DNA from: Hybos culiciformis
Lineage: Eukaryota > Arthropoda > Insecta > Diptera > Hybotidae
Assembly: GCA_964007475.1 (NCBI GenBank)
Contig: OZ023274.1
Location: forward strand, 103,773,372-103,837,371
Direction of reading: 5' to 3'
DNA length: 64,000 bases
This document shows positions 13,512-25,483 of the stretch, in pieces. Within the stretch, counting starts at the first letter, position 1. Each line of letters begins with the position of its first letter. The position numbers and the translations under genes were made by a program. The notes beneath the pieces were generated by a model. It was not told the origin of the DNA, searched no databases, and saw nothing but the letters and a program-made list of their open reading frames with translations.

Positions 13512-13983
13512 TTTAGGAAAAATTATAATTTTTTGGTACTTTTCCGTTAGCCGGGCGCTTTTTGCGGTGCAAAAAAATTTTACGGCGCAAATTTACGGCG
13601 CCAAAAATGTTAGTGAAAACTTATGGTAATTTAAAATGAATAGTTTTTTCGTGTATCGAAATTTTTTTTTTTTTTTATTTTGCCTTGGCGTGCTTCGCGT
13701 GATGCGAATGGGACGGGGACTGTTGTGCAGAAATTTACAGGATACCCGTCCCATTCGCATCGCGCGAAGCGCGCCAAGGCAAAATAAAAAAAAAAAAAAA
13801 AAAGGTGCCCTAGGGGGTTCGGGGGAGGCGGCAGCCGTCCCCCGATACACGAAAAAACTATTCATTTTAAATTACCATAAGTTTTCACTAACATTTCTCG
13901 CGGCATACATGTGCGCCGTAAAATTTTTTTGCGCCGCAAAAAGCGCCCGGCTAACGGAAAAGTACCAATTTTTTTTCCTAAAA
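13512..13983. mobile_element. Foldback / long-inverted-repeat MITE, 472 bp
   Basis: The two ends are inverted copies. TTTAGGAAAAA, then GGTACTTTTCCGTTAGCCGG (from 13534), at the left recurs inverted up to about 13983. Inside, arms running from CGTGTATCG (left) to GCATCGCGCGAAGCGCGCC (right) also pair, so nearly the whole element folds back around a short loop at about 13730-13745. The right arm has an unpaired G-rich insert at about 13804-13842. It is far more G+C-rich than its surroundings. No transposase is present. The open frames across both arms are products of the palindrome. It lies between the divergent starts of ASCC1 and GRWD1. Confidence 0.85.
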
Positions 13984-14293
13984 TTAAAATAAAAAAATAA
14001 ATTGGAATTTCGCATTAAAAATCAAATAATTTTTTTTAATTTTCAAATTTATATTTTGCAATTTCAGAATAGTTTTTTCTACACCACCAATTTCATCAAA
14101 TGCCCGCTTGCAAACATTTTTTTTTGCAGACTGCGCCGATTTTGCAGACTTCACATTGGAAACAATTTTGATGTTTTCAATTAAAAAAAACTTAAAACGT
14201 GTTTAGATTGTGCATGTTTTTTTCAAAAAATAATTTCTCTAAAGAATTTTTCATATTTTTCAAATAGAATTTATAATAAATAGAATCATCGAA

Positions 14294-15954
14294 ATGGATA
14301 GTGGTTGTGCTGCTGATGACCAAGAAATGGAAATTTATGATCAAGAACAAGATGAAGAAAATGATATGGACGATGATGATGATGATAGTAGTGATAATGA
14401 AAAGGATCAAAATCAGTCAAAAAAAAATCAAAGTGCTGAAGTTTATTTACCGGGAAAGCCATTGGAAGAAGGTAATCTCGAGGTTTTACTAATATTGCTA
14501 GTTTATTTCTATTTGTACACAGTTTAATAATATTACATACCTACTTGGGTAAAAGATTATTAGCCAATTTTTGTTTGTTTTTTCTTTCATGTATTACTAT
14601 GTAGATATAGGTATATACCTAATATAGGTATTCCTAATACAATTCTTAATTTTTATTTTAGGCGAAGAATTAGTTCACGATGAGTCTGCGTATGTGATGT
14701 TGCATCAAGCACACACTGGTGCACCTTGTTTAAGCTTTGACATTATACCTGATGAATTGGGAGAGATAAGGGAAAAATATCCAATGGAATCGTATATTGT
14801 TGCTGGAACTCAAGCTGCCAGAACACATATAAATAATATAATTGTAATGAAAATGCATAATCTTCATAGAACAAGTAAAAGTAAAGATGAAGCAAATGAT
14901 TCAGATGATGCTGAAAGTTCTTCGTCGGATGAAGATGATGAAAAAGAGGACGTGTATAAGATACCTAAAATGAAATGTGCTCTTATTAAACATCAAGGTT
15001 GTGTGAACAGAATTCGATGTAAACGTATTGCCAATAATGTATTTGGTGCTAGTTGGAGTGAACTGGGTCGAGTCAATATCTGGAATTTAAATCAACAAAT
15101 GCAAGCTGTTGATGATGAAAACATTTTAAAGAAATATGAAAAAGATCAGTTAAAAGAACCTTCGAAACCAATATTTACTTTTAGTGGACACCAACAAGAA
15201 GGATTCGCAATTGATTGGAATCCAATTTCAGCAGGTGTGTTAGCAACAGGAGATTGTAGGTATGATCATTGAATTGTTTTACTTTTTTTTACTTGGAAAA
15301 TTTTAATAATTCTTTTTTTTCAGGCGGGATATTCATATTTGGCAACCGTTAGAGGATGGAACATGGAAAGTTGATCAACGACCTTTATTTGGTCATACAG
15401 ATTCAGTGGAAGATATCCAATGGAGTCCAAATGAAAAATCTGTAATGGCATCATGTTCAGTTGATAAAAGTATAAGAATATGGGATTGTAGAGCTTCACC
15501 ACATAAAGCTTGCATGTTAGCCTGTGAAAATGCTCATGAAAGCGATATTAATGTTATCAGTTGGAATCGAAACGAACCACTCATTGCTAGTGGTGGAGAT
15601 GATGGCTTTTTACACATATGGGATTTAAGGCAATTTCAAAGTAAAAAACCAGTTGCTACATTTAAACATCATACTAATCATATAACGACTATAGAGTGGC
15701 ATCCAACGGATTCGACTGTCTTAGCTAGTGGTGGTGCTGACGATCAAATAGTTATTTGGGATTTAGCAGTTGAAAAAGATCAAGAAGAACAATCTTCTGC
15801 ACAAGATGAATTAAATAAATTGCCTCCACAATTATTATTTATTCATCAAGGTCAGCAAGATATTAAAGAATTACATTGGCATCCTCAATTACCCGGCGTT
15901 ATATTTTCTACAGCCCACAGTGGCTTCAACGTATTTAAAACAATAAGTGTTTAA
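14294..15954 (+). CDS. GRWD1: GRWD1, glutamate-rich WD40 ribosome-assembly protein
   Basis: Exons 14294-14471, 14662-15259 and 15324-15954 give 468 residues (human 446). GRWD1 (Rrb1 in yeast) is a nucleolar WD40 histone/ribosomal-protein chaperone. It is needed for large-subunit assembly and in animals is linked to CDT1 and MCM loading. Seen: a strongly acidic N-terminus (EQDEENDMDDDDDDSSDN); the conserved YLPGKPLEEGEELVHDESAY junction across intron 1; TGAPCLSFDI; a second acidic loop (SDDAESSSSDEDDEKED); and WD repeats with clear WD dipeptides, e.g. GHTDSVEDIQWSPNEKSVMA ending IRIWD, then FLHIWD and IVIWD. The C-terminus has LHWHPQLPGVIFSTAHSGFN. The start ATG is followed by a plausible MDSGCAADDQEMEIYD N-terminus. 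A poly(A) signal lies at 15979-15984. Confidence 0.93.
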
Positions 15955-15969
15955 TTTTTTTTAGTTATC

Positions 15970-15984
15970 TTTATTAAAAATAAA
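15970..15984. terminator. Interleaved poly(A) signals of GRWD1 (+) and PMS2 (-)
   Basis: AATAAA on the plus strand at 15979-15984 serves GRWD1. TTTATT at 15970-15975 is AATAAA on the minus strand and serves PMS2. The stop codons are only 62 bases apart (15954 and 16017). Cleavage 10-30 bases past each signal would make the two mRNAs overlap at their 3' ends. Confidence 0.55.
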
Positions 15985-16016
15985 AGGATTAAATTAAAAT
16001 ATTTTTATAATTAAAA

Positions 16017-19000
16017 TTATGTTTCACTGTCTTCACATTCCAGCATACTTAAATTAATTAAATGTCTCATTGTTGGCCGACCGTGCGGGCAATTCTAGAA
16101 AACAAAATTGATTAGACAATATTCTTTAACTAAATAAATAAAAAAAGTATGTATATTACTTCTGTTGATTCTACTTACCCAAGGATGATCGATTTCACTC
16201 ATGTGATCTACTAATTTTTTCATTAAGTTTTTCGTCAAAGCAGTGCCAATCATAACAGATTGTCGACATGCTCGTGATGCAAACATTTGCTGAATTTTTG
16301 TAGGACGGCACATTGTATCATTCGGAGCATCTTGTAACATAAATATTAAATCAGCTATGTCATTTTTTCCAAATTCCCAATTTTTACTGTAAGGTTTACC
16401 CAATAATTTTACTTTTTTTGTACTCGGAGCTGCAAGAAAAACGTTGAATTGAATCATAATTATATGTTATATTAATTATGTTATAAAATGTTGTAAAATT
16501 TTCTTACCATTCTCATCAATTTCAAATTTGAAACCATTCGCCTCAAAAATGTGCAATTTATCAATTAAAATCATTTCATCTATAGCGGTCAGGTCTAGTT
16601 TCTCTGAGTGTGCTAATTTTTGGTGCTGAATATTTACTGTTTGTTGTAATTTTTCATAATTATATTTTTCATCTGAAAAATTAAACATGGAAATGAAAGA
16701 TCCACAAGTGTGTAGAAGAGGCACAACAAAAAAATTAAAAATTATATTATACTATATTATGGTTCACTATGCTAACCTGATGCATGTTGGTCAATAATAA
16801 ACAAATCCTCATCTAATCGAGTAATAATAAAGCCCAAATTGAATTGACCTATTATTTGCATTTCTTTAAATGATTGCTTTTTAATTTCTCGTTCTAATTC
16901 TTCTTCTGCCTTTTGATTTTTGTTTGGATCAATGTCTGATTTAAATTTTAATCTTTCTAAATTTACTTTTTTCCTTTTTTTTAATTTGATGAATTTATTT
17001 TCTTGAATCATTAAATTTTTTATTTCACTCAAAGTAATTGATATTTTTGTTTTTGGCTGCACGACAAATGTTTCAGAATCTTCTTCGTCTAACTCGATTA
17101 TAGGTTGAGATAGAAACGAAAACTCATCATCAAGTGCTTGAAATTTTGGTATTGATAAATTTTCAGTTTGCTCAATCTGTTCCTGGGATGATGGTGGTGT
17201 AAATTCTTCAGATATCAATTTTGAATTAGAACTATTTTCTTGTGAATTGCTTATATTTTTACAACTGATTTGTTTAATTAATTTTATTTCAGGAAATTTT
17301 GTTATTGACTTTGTTCTCGGCGGAGTATCATAAACTGATTTTAATTCAACTTCTTCCGAATGTCTCTCATCGGTCTCAATACTACAAACGCTGGATTTAT
17401 CATCATTAGTTTTTTTTCCCAATAACAGATCGAACTCTTGAATGAAAAAAAAAATAAAATAAAATGTTACAAAAATTATATTTACAGACTGTAATTAAAT
17501 TCACCTTGTAATTGTTTTTGAAATTTTGTTGTTGAAAATGAAATATCGCTTTTGGATTCGTCCGCAATTGATAAGTTATTTTCCTCTTCTTCTGAATCTG
17601 ATTTATAGGAATAATTTTTTAAGTTTTCAATATTATTGTCATCAATAGCACTAGATTGAGTTAAATATTCTTGAATTTTTCTTATTTTCTGTCCTCTTTT
17701 TTTGATTTCATCATCATCATTCAATCTCCTTTTATCGCATACTGAAATTTTTACTCTTTCCGCACCAATTGTTGAGCCAGTTGCTTTCCATTGACTTAAA
17801 CTCTGCATATACTTTTGTGAACTTGGTAATAAATCAGTTTCTGTGATTTCTTCATCTTCAATTTTTTGAGTTGTAGGTGTTTCTATTTTTAAAAAACTGT
17901 CATATAAAGTTGAATTTTGTATTTTAAAAGTGGATGGAATATTTTCAAATGTGTTAAGAAGTGATTTTTTCAATGCGATCAATAAAATTTTTTCATTGTT
18001 TACAAGTAATTGTCGTTTATCAGGTTGTACATTGACATCTACATCAGGTCGATTAATGTTTATGTTTAAGAAAATAAATGGGTATTGTTGTACATTGTAA
18101 CGATGATATATATCATTGATTAGTTTTGAAACCTAAGATATAATTATTACAGAAATTTACTAGTAAGAACAGAAAAAAAACAATCTTACATTTTTGGGTT
18201 CACATGGCCTAGAATTGATGTAAAAATATTGACGATCCTTACTACTTCGTCCGCTGCCATGACTACAACTCGAAATCCAACCTTCAAATTTAAATTTTGT
18301 TGAATTCAATTCATTAATATCTTTATCACTGATTTCCATCAAACTAGAATTTCCCAAATCTTTCAATTCAACTAAATTTTCTTTTGAAAATATCTCTTCA
18401 TTTTTGTTGGGTGGTTGTATCTCAATTAATTCTGATTTTTGTTTTGAATTAAATACACACACAATATTGTCTAAAATCGATGAAGATCCTTGGGTAGACA
18501 TTAATGTAGTCCTGACACCTTTTTCATTCTGATTTGTACACACGATTTTAGTATTTTTTGATACTAAACAGTAAGCCTGAAGAATTTGACACATTTCGGA
18601 AAATTGTTTTTTAATATTTTTTGTTAATTCTTTGCGACGAACAGGTATTGTTGAAAATAAATTTGATAAGGTAACTGTTGTGCCATTTTGTCTTGCGCAA
18701 GCAGATTTCTTGATTATTTTTCCGTAATGGTCCAATTCTATGCGAGTGCCTGCGAAAAAAAAAATTAATTATAGAAACATGATGTAGGTATATAAATGAA
18801 ATCAATCTATGTGAACTTTAAATCCGCTTTGAAATAAACTAACCAATTTTCGAGCTTTCATGTTTTGTTGTTATTGCCATGTCGGCTAGAGCACATAATG
18901 AACTTAAAGCTTCTCCACGAAATCCAAAAGTTTCAACATCTGATAAATCCGAAAATTCTCTTATTTTTGAGGTGTGATATTTCGCAGCTACAAGAAAATA

Positions 19001-19513
19001 TAAAATTAATTAAAAAATTGGGGAAATTGGTTATTAATTATTTACACATACAACATTGTATCCAAGGGTACCTATTGTTGTTTAAGAAATATTCCTAGAG
19101 GTCTAAAACTGAAATACAAAATAATTTCACTTACTCAAAGCTTCTAAATTTGATTCTTCAACTCCATATCCGTTATCAATAACTTCAATGTTATCCAAAC
19201 CATAATTTTTTAATTTGATTTCAACTAAAGTGGCACTGGCATCTAATGAATTTTCGACTAATTCTTTAACAGCAATAGAAAGTCTTACTACAACCTAAAA
19301 ATAGGAAATAATTAAATATATTACCAAAATTAGATTTGAATTAAATTTAAAATTAAATCAAAATAAAAATAAAATAGTTAGATAGGTACTAGCCTGGCCC
19401 GAACAAATTTTGTTCACAGTGTCTTTTTCAATTGGTTTTATTTCTTTTGATAATTCTTTTGTTGATTCAATAAATTTTTCATCATTTTCATTTTCCATTT
19501 TCGATGATTGCAT
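16017..19513 (-). CDS. PMS2: PMS2, MutL-alpha mismatch-repair endonuclease subunit
   Basis: Nine minus-strand exons (19513-19394, 19294-19135, 18987-18844, 18749-18190, 18132-17505, 17436-16777, 16672-16508, 16429-16179, 16094-16017) give 921 residues (human 862). PMS2 pairs with MLH1 and nicks DNA during mismatch repair. Seen: GHKL ATPase motifs [11 protein letters not shown] (N55 region), DNGYG (80-84) and GFRGEAL (115-121); the transducer-domain [10 protein letters not shown]; a long Ser/Glu-rich linker; and the C-terminal endonuclease motif DQHA-x2-E-x4-E complete at residues 753-764. Also present are [15 protein letters not shown] and the zinc-binding [11 protein letters not shown] at 897-907, with the stop 15 codons later. 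Catalytic residues look intact, so it is probably an active nuclease. Intron 1 has a GC donor. The start at 19513 could instead be the ATG five codons later (19498). It is head-to-head with the gene at 20474. Confidence 0.95.
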
Positions 19514-20473
19514 TTTTTTATTTCGAATTATTAAACTGAACTTATTATTTTATTAAATTTAAAATTTTATTTGCGCGCCAAATAAATTCAACACAACTCA
19601 CTTTTCCACATACTAAATTTTAAAATAATTGTTAAAAACGAGAAGATTATAAAAGATAGTAGACTAGCACTAACACTAGCACTAGAAACACGAATTTCTC
19701 ATATTTGGGATGGGAGATTTTAGATATTTGTTTTTGTTTATTATATTTGTTTGTAAATACGAATATGAATTAATTTTGTTTACACTTATTTTAAATCATA
19801 TGTTCAATAGAGTAAAATAGAGATAGAGAATATGAATACAATAGGCCTAAATATTGAGTAATCTTAATGCTGCAGTTACACTATTCTTGCATATTATTCT
19901 GCAAAGTGGAAATTCAAAATTTCAATTTTATTTTTAGAATGAAGGCCCAAATTAGAATGCGGTATCGGTCTTCGCCTTTTAGCCGGAATCGCCGTTTCAA
20001 CCAAAATGCGAAGGACGATGCCGCATCCTGTTTCTAACTTAATATAATGTGAGTTGAGACTCATTAATTCTAGCTTCTGGTTATCCAGAAAATCTATTAA
20101 TTAAATCATAATTTAAACGACGAAAAATTTCTAAACTGTGCAAACTTGCTTCCTTTGCTTGTCTTTCAACGTTGTGTTGTGAAAAATTTAAAGTGTAAAC
20201 ACCGCCAAATATTTATTAAAGAAAAAAATTAACTGTCACTTTAATATAAGTCAATTATTAATTTTTGTGTTTACAAAATAAAAAATTGTTAGAAAATTTG
20301 AAAATATTTTAAAATTTTACAGACAAACAGAATTCTGTTCTATCTGCAGTTCTGCACTATCATCAAGTCAGCATCCTCTAATCTTCTCAAGTCCTACGTA
20401 CTTGGATGAAAAATAATTTTTGTTTTAAATTCAGAGTTGGAAAAAAAAATAGAAAATTTAATATCTTGTTAAA
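19514..20473. other. Divergent promoter interval, PMS2 / unrecognised gene
   Basis: A shared 960-base upstream region. It contains an E2F-like box 62 bases before the PMS2 ATG and a less AT-rich stretch at 19945-20030 with several CpGs. No coding sequence is visible. A candidate leader for the plus-strand gene precedes the ATG at 20474. Confidence 0.45.
19575..19582 (-). promoter_or_regulatory. E2F-like site upstream of PMS2
   Basis: GCGCCAAA on the plus strand reads TTTGGCGC on the minus strand, with GCGCGCC around it. It lies 62 bases upstream of the PMS2 start codon, a position expected for a core-promoter element. Function is inferred from the match and position only. Confidence 0.4.
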
Positions 20474-22496
20474 ATGAAAGAAACAAAATTTGTAGTAAAA
20501 ATAATTTCAGGAGGAAATCTTATTAGCATTGACAGAGTTGGATTTGAGTCTGAGATATTTGTTCCGCAAATTTTTCAAGGACGAATTGCATTGGTGAGAA
20601 TTTAAGCTTAATTTTGGATTTTAATTTGTCGTATTGGATTTTTTTTTAATTATTAGGTATAACAGTCAATTTAGATAAATTGACTGGACCATTATTGTGT
20701 GTAGGTAGTAGACGATCAGTTTGTAGGTAGGTAGGTAGTAGAACGACAAGCTCTATTTCTGGCAAATATTAGAAATAATGTGGTTCATTTTTTGAATTGG
20801 CTTCATTTCAAAGCATGAAACAGTTCGTTGTAGATAAAATAAACGATTAAAAACTTGATGTAACTTGTGTTGTAACATACCTACCTACTATTATGTGTAC
20901 ATGATATCAATTCAAAAATTTCATAATATAACTTAATTTTCTTTCTATTTTTTAGTTGAATGTTTGCAAGCAAAAAAGATGTTGTTCTGCAGCACAAGAA
21001 AATTACGGTGATTTTTCAATGAAAATATTCAACAACATGAAGCAACAACTTTCGAAAACTGAATTCAGTTCGAAACATAAATTAAAAAAACTAAAAATTG
21101 GAAGTTTATCAAGTGGATTAGATAAAGGAGAATCGGGTGTACCGACAATATTTCAGCTGTTGGGAAAACAAAAATTTAAAAATTCACCTCAGGTATATGA
21201 TTCTTTTGATCCACCTGTGATTCATAATAATAAAAGCAGTTTTAATCAAGAAGAATCAAATCAAGAAAACTTTTCGTTGGACATTATTCGAGCTGCTGGT
21301 GATGCTGATCACTATATCGTCAGCTTTCCAACACAACTATTAGAAAATCATCAAGATTTGTTACCATCGCCGGCGACACGACGAACATTTGATGTGACAG
21401 GTAGATTTTCTATGACCTCACCGATCATTTTAAATAGAGAATATAATGAAATCAATGAAATACCTGGTCGTCAAGTAACACAAATTTTACATATCGATGA
21501 ATCATTGCGTGATCTTTCTTCAAATTATTTACAAAATTTGTTAACTGAAAATGAAAATTTCTCGAAATTTTTAACACCTATTAAAGTAACAAAAAAATCT
21601 AAAAAACTGATTGTGTCTGCAGTTGACAAAAGTAAATCGCCCGAACCAGATGTTAGCTTTGTGACATCTAATTGTGTAATCACATCCACTCCTTTTAACG
21701 CAAGAATTCTTAAAGAATTAAATTCTAATAAAAATTCTCAAAAGCAAAAAAATGATTCAGAAAAGTTTGAGAATTTAGATTGTTGGAGGAAATGTTTAAC
21801 CCCAATTCGTACTTATTCAAAGCGTAAAAATGAAATTCCAACTCAGTCAGAATGTTCAAAAAAATCGATACCACCATTGAAAGCAATACTTCCTGATCAC
21901 CTAAAAAAGTAAGTATATGATTTTATTCTATTAAGTTTGAAAAACTAATTGAGATTATTTAATTTAAAGTAGAAAAAAAAACATTAGATATTTTAAGTCT
22001 ATTGAAATTTTTTGTTCAGTGAGTTTAAGATTCGACTTTTTTGCACAAAATTCCACAGTAAACGAGATTTCTAACTATAAATATTTTCTTTATTATTTTT
22101 TTTTTTAGCAGTGGATCTGGTCGGACAAAAAGCCATTTGATGTTGAGAAGAAGAAAAAGTAAACTAATAATTGACAAAAAAACTAAAATTGATGCCGAAC
22201 AATATAAACAACAATTAAAAGATTATTCAATTAAAGATGTTAATATTACTAATGATTTGAAATTACCTTCGACCAAAAAAAAACTTAATGTAATGCGATG
22301 GACGTGTTATGATTTTTTCACAAATCCTAGCTGGAATACTAAATCAATGTCTAGAAAATTAATTAATATGCATAAAGTTCATTGTCTTCTGCGAAAACGT
22401 CGAACAGTAAAAATATATAAAGTTCTCGGAAGCACTCATGATGTGATAGATAAACCAAAAGAGAAAATTTCCATACCTAGAAAATTAATAATTTAG
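20474..22496 (+). CDS. Unrecognised S/T-P-rich protein, 486 aa
   Basis: Exons 20474-20593, 20956-21908 and 22109-22496 join in frame with GT-AG introns. I do not recognise the family. Seen: an N-terminus MKETKFVVKIISGGNLISID that looks folded (beta-rich); a long middle region that is polar and probably disordered, with many Ser/Thr-Pro sites (SPQ, SPAT, TPIK, SPEP, STPF, TPIR), two of which fit the full CDK consensus; and a basic C-terminus with an aromatic/Trp block (MRWTCYDFFTNPSWNT) followed by KLINMHKVHCLLRKRR. No signal peptide or membrane segment is visible. Composition resembles nuclear cell-cycle or chromatin proteins, but that is inference. The gene is divergent from PMS2 and shares its E2F-like upstream region. 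Codon use matches neighbouring genes and three frame-consistent junctions support a real gene. Confidence 0.8.
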
Positions 22497-25213
22497 TTCT
22501 ATTTGATATAGTTTTTTTTTTTAAATATTTATTAAAAGTGTAATAAGTTAAGTGAATGTAAATGTTAAGTGAGTTTCAATTTCAATGGACTATATAATTT
22601 TTCTTTTTAAATAAAATATCGTATATAAGAAATAAAATTATACCAAAACTTATTAATTTTAAATCTTAACGATAGCATTTCTATATACCTACTGCAAATC
22701 ATCAATTATTTTGTTTGTTCTGCGATCCTGCGACTATTATAGATGTATATATAATATTACAAATGCATTATGTTCACAAACTTTTAAACTTCTATCTCTC
22801 TAATCTCTTTTAACATTCTTTTAATAATTTCCAATTTTATTTTTCAAATTCCATAAAATTAAGAAAAAAATCCAATTTGAATACCACACGCATCATTTAT
22901 TCAACTGATTACTTTTAATTCACACTTTTAGATTAATATTTTGAATATTTTTGAAAAAAAAAAAAGTGATAAAATTGATGATAGTAAAAAAAAGTGTAAA
23001 AAATACATAAAAAAAAACAGAAGAAAAATAATAAGTGAATAAGAATTTTCTTTTTTTTCTGTTATACGCAATTTTTCCAACACAAAGATAAGAATATTAA
23101 TGAAAGTGAATTTTATATCAAAAGCTTTCCTTTTTTTCCTTTTTTTTTTGGTATGAAAACTTTACATTTTTGTTTCACAGAATTTTCTGCACAAAATAAC
23201 AATTCATATAGTTTGTGTGGTATTTTATTATCATTTCTTTTTTGTGTAATTTTTCCTTTATGTTTTTAGTTAATTCTAAGACCTTACAGTGATCGGATTA
23301 TCTATTTGAAATTATTCTTAATATTAATATTGAATTTAGTTTAATATTCAAATAATATATATAAAAATATTTAATAAATTAATACAACGGAAATATTTGT
23401 ATTACATATATATTCGAAATTTGTTCTTTAATTTTTTTTTCGTGTAATAGATATCAATTTTTGAAAAAAAAAAAAAAGTAATTAAAATTATTCTTTCAAA
23501 AATAAAATTAAAAATTTTATTAATTTGAAAAATTAATTTTATATAAAATATAACTTATCAAATCACAGCTTAGGGGTTATACATAAAACTAAGATTATAT
23601 TTTTTTTATATATATAACTCACAAAGCACATCTTGGAAATATATATAAAAAAAAATTATTAATAAAATATTTTTGTGAAAATTTTATTTTTGGTGATAAA
23701 AATATACGAAACGAAGGTGTGCAGTTTCAATGATTCTAATGGAAAAAGATTCTGTAAATCTATAATATACATAATAAATTCTACAAAAAAAAAAACAAAA
23801 AAAAAATTATTAAACAATTTCATTTGGAAAACAATTTGATCACGAAATAAATTTACACAAAAATTTATTTTGTCAAATATTTTGTTATTGTTTACTTAAA
23901 TAGATGTTATTTGATAAACAGGATATGATGATGTACACATCATTTCAATTCATATCAAATAAATTTGTAATTAGAATTATTTATACCTTGACAAAAATAG
24001 AACAAAAAAATAAATTGTTAATTAATTTTGAAAAAAAGTTTATAAAGTTATAAAATAAATAAAAATAGGTGGTGTATAAGAAACCTTTGTGTTTGTTGTA
24101 CAAGGAATCGTAGTCTAAGTCCTCTACGAAAAAAAAAAATTACTTGTCGATGTAAATTGTAAAATTCACACCTTTACAAAATTATACAGATTTGGACAAA
24201 TTTAATTCTCAATCGATAATTCTCTGTCATGTATGTTGCCAGGAAAACCCTCTTTATTAAATAATAAAATTTTTGTAAGGATATGAAGATGTATCTAATA
24301 TCTCAAAGGTTTTAAAATTATTATCTGATTTCTAGGAACCAGAAACAACTACTTTGTAAATTCTTTTAATAAAATAAAATACAATTTATTATGAAAAATT
24401 CTACATATAATGTCAATTACTTTCAATTTGCTTGAATTGAAATTTTTTTCCTTTATACTTTTAATAATAATATTCTATCAATTCTTGTGAAAATTATCTA
24501 CAAAATTCTCAAATAAAAAATTCGAATAAACAGAATTATGAAAATATACCCTTTTTTCTGTTTTTTCTCAAAAAAATTTACACTTTATATTTTATTTTCA
24601 AATACTACATGTGTGCTAATTTTTTTTGCATAATATTTTATAGCGAAATATTTAATATGACTTGGAAAATATAAATTCATAATAAAATAAAAAATTCATT
24701 ATTCTTTAAGTTTTTCATGGTAAATTACATTTTATGAAATTTTTATTACTTTATTTTCCTTCATTTTCTTTTTGTATTTGAATGATTTGAATAAAATAAG
24801 TATAGGCAAGAAAATGAAAATATGATTTTTTACCTTGCTTACCTAAAATTCAAAAAAATATTTTAAATTATTTATTAGAAATTTTCTAGCTTGAAAAAAA
24901 CGAATGAAATTATAATTTTAAGTACCTAGATAGGGTACTTATAATAAAGGTACTACTAAAATGGAAAATTGACTTATACTTATTATTAGATCGTGCCAAT
25001 AGTTTTGTGTTCAATTGGTGACATTTGAAGTTTTATACTTGCCTTTGGTTTTAAGCGATGTCTGTTAAATTATCATCGTATTTTATAATCCATTAATAGG
25101 CATTTATCAATATGGACTCTATAATCAGCATAATTATAATCTAATAGATTTAAATTTATAAATTTCTTAGCATAATTTTAATTGTTATATGGTAACTTAT
25201 TGTATGTACATTA

Positions 25214-25483
25214 ATATATGAGCCGTTTATTTTGAAAGTGGTTTAAGTCCATTTTTCAAAAAAAAATAGTTAATGATGACATTAAGCACAATAGTATATA
25301 TTCTTTTTATTTATAAACAATTTTAGTCTAGTATCATTAAAACAGCTTTGATTTTGACACTTGAAAATTAGCTTATGGAAATATTAATGTATATTTTTAA
25401 ATCAATTCAAACACAAAACCTTAAATATCTCAATACAAGAACAAATGGACTTAAACCACTTTCAAAATAAACGGCTCATATAT
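25214..25483. mobile_element. MITE with perfect 41-bp terminal inverted repeats
   Basis: The first 41 bases, beginning ATATATGAGCCGTTTATTTT, are repeated exactly in inverse at 25443-25483. The 188-base interior is AT-rich with no open frame. The ends sit in TA-rich sequence, so a TA target (Tc1/mariner type) is plausible but ambiguous. Perfect arms suggest recent insertion or strong recent copying. Confidence 0.85.

Noticed and set aside
13593..13992. Two overlapping open frames on opposite strands with near-identical ends
   Set aside because: They share ends because the DNA is a palindrome; both run through the foldback element and have no family resemblance.
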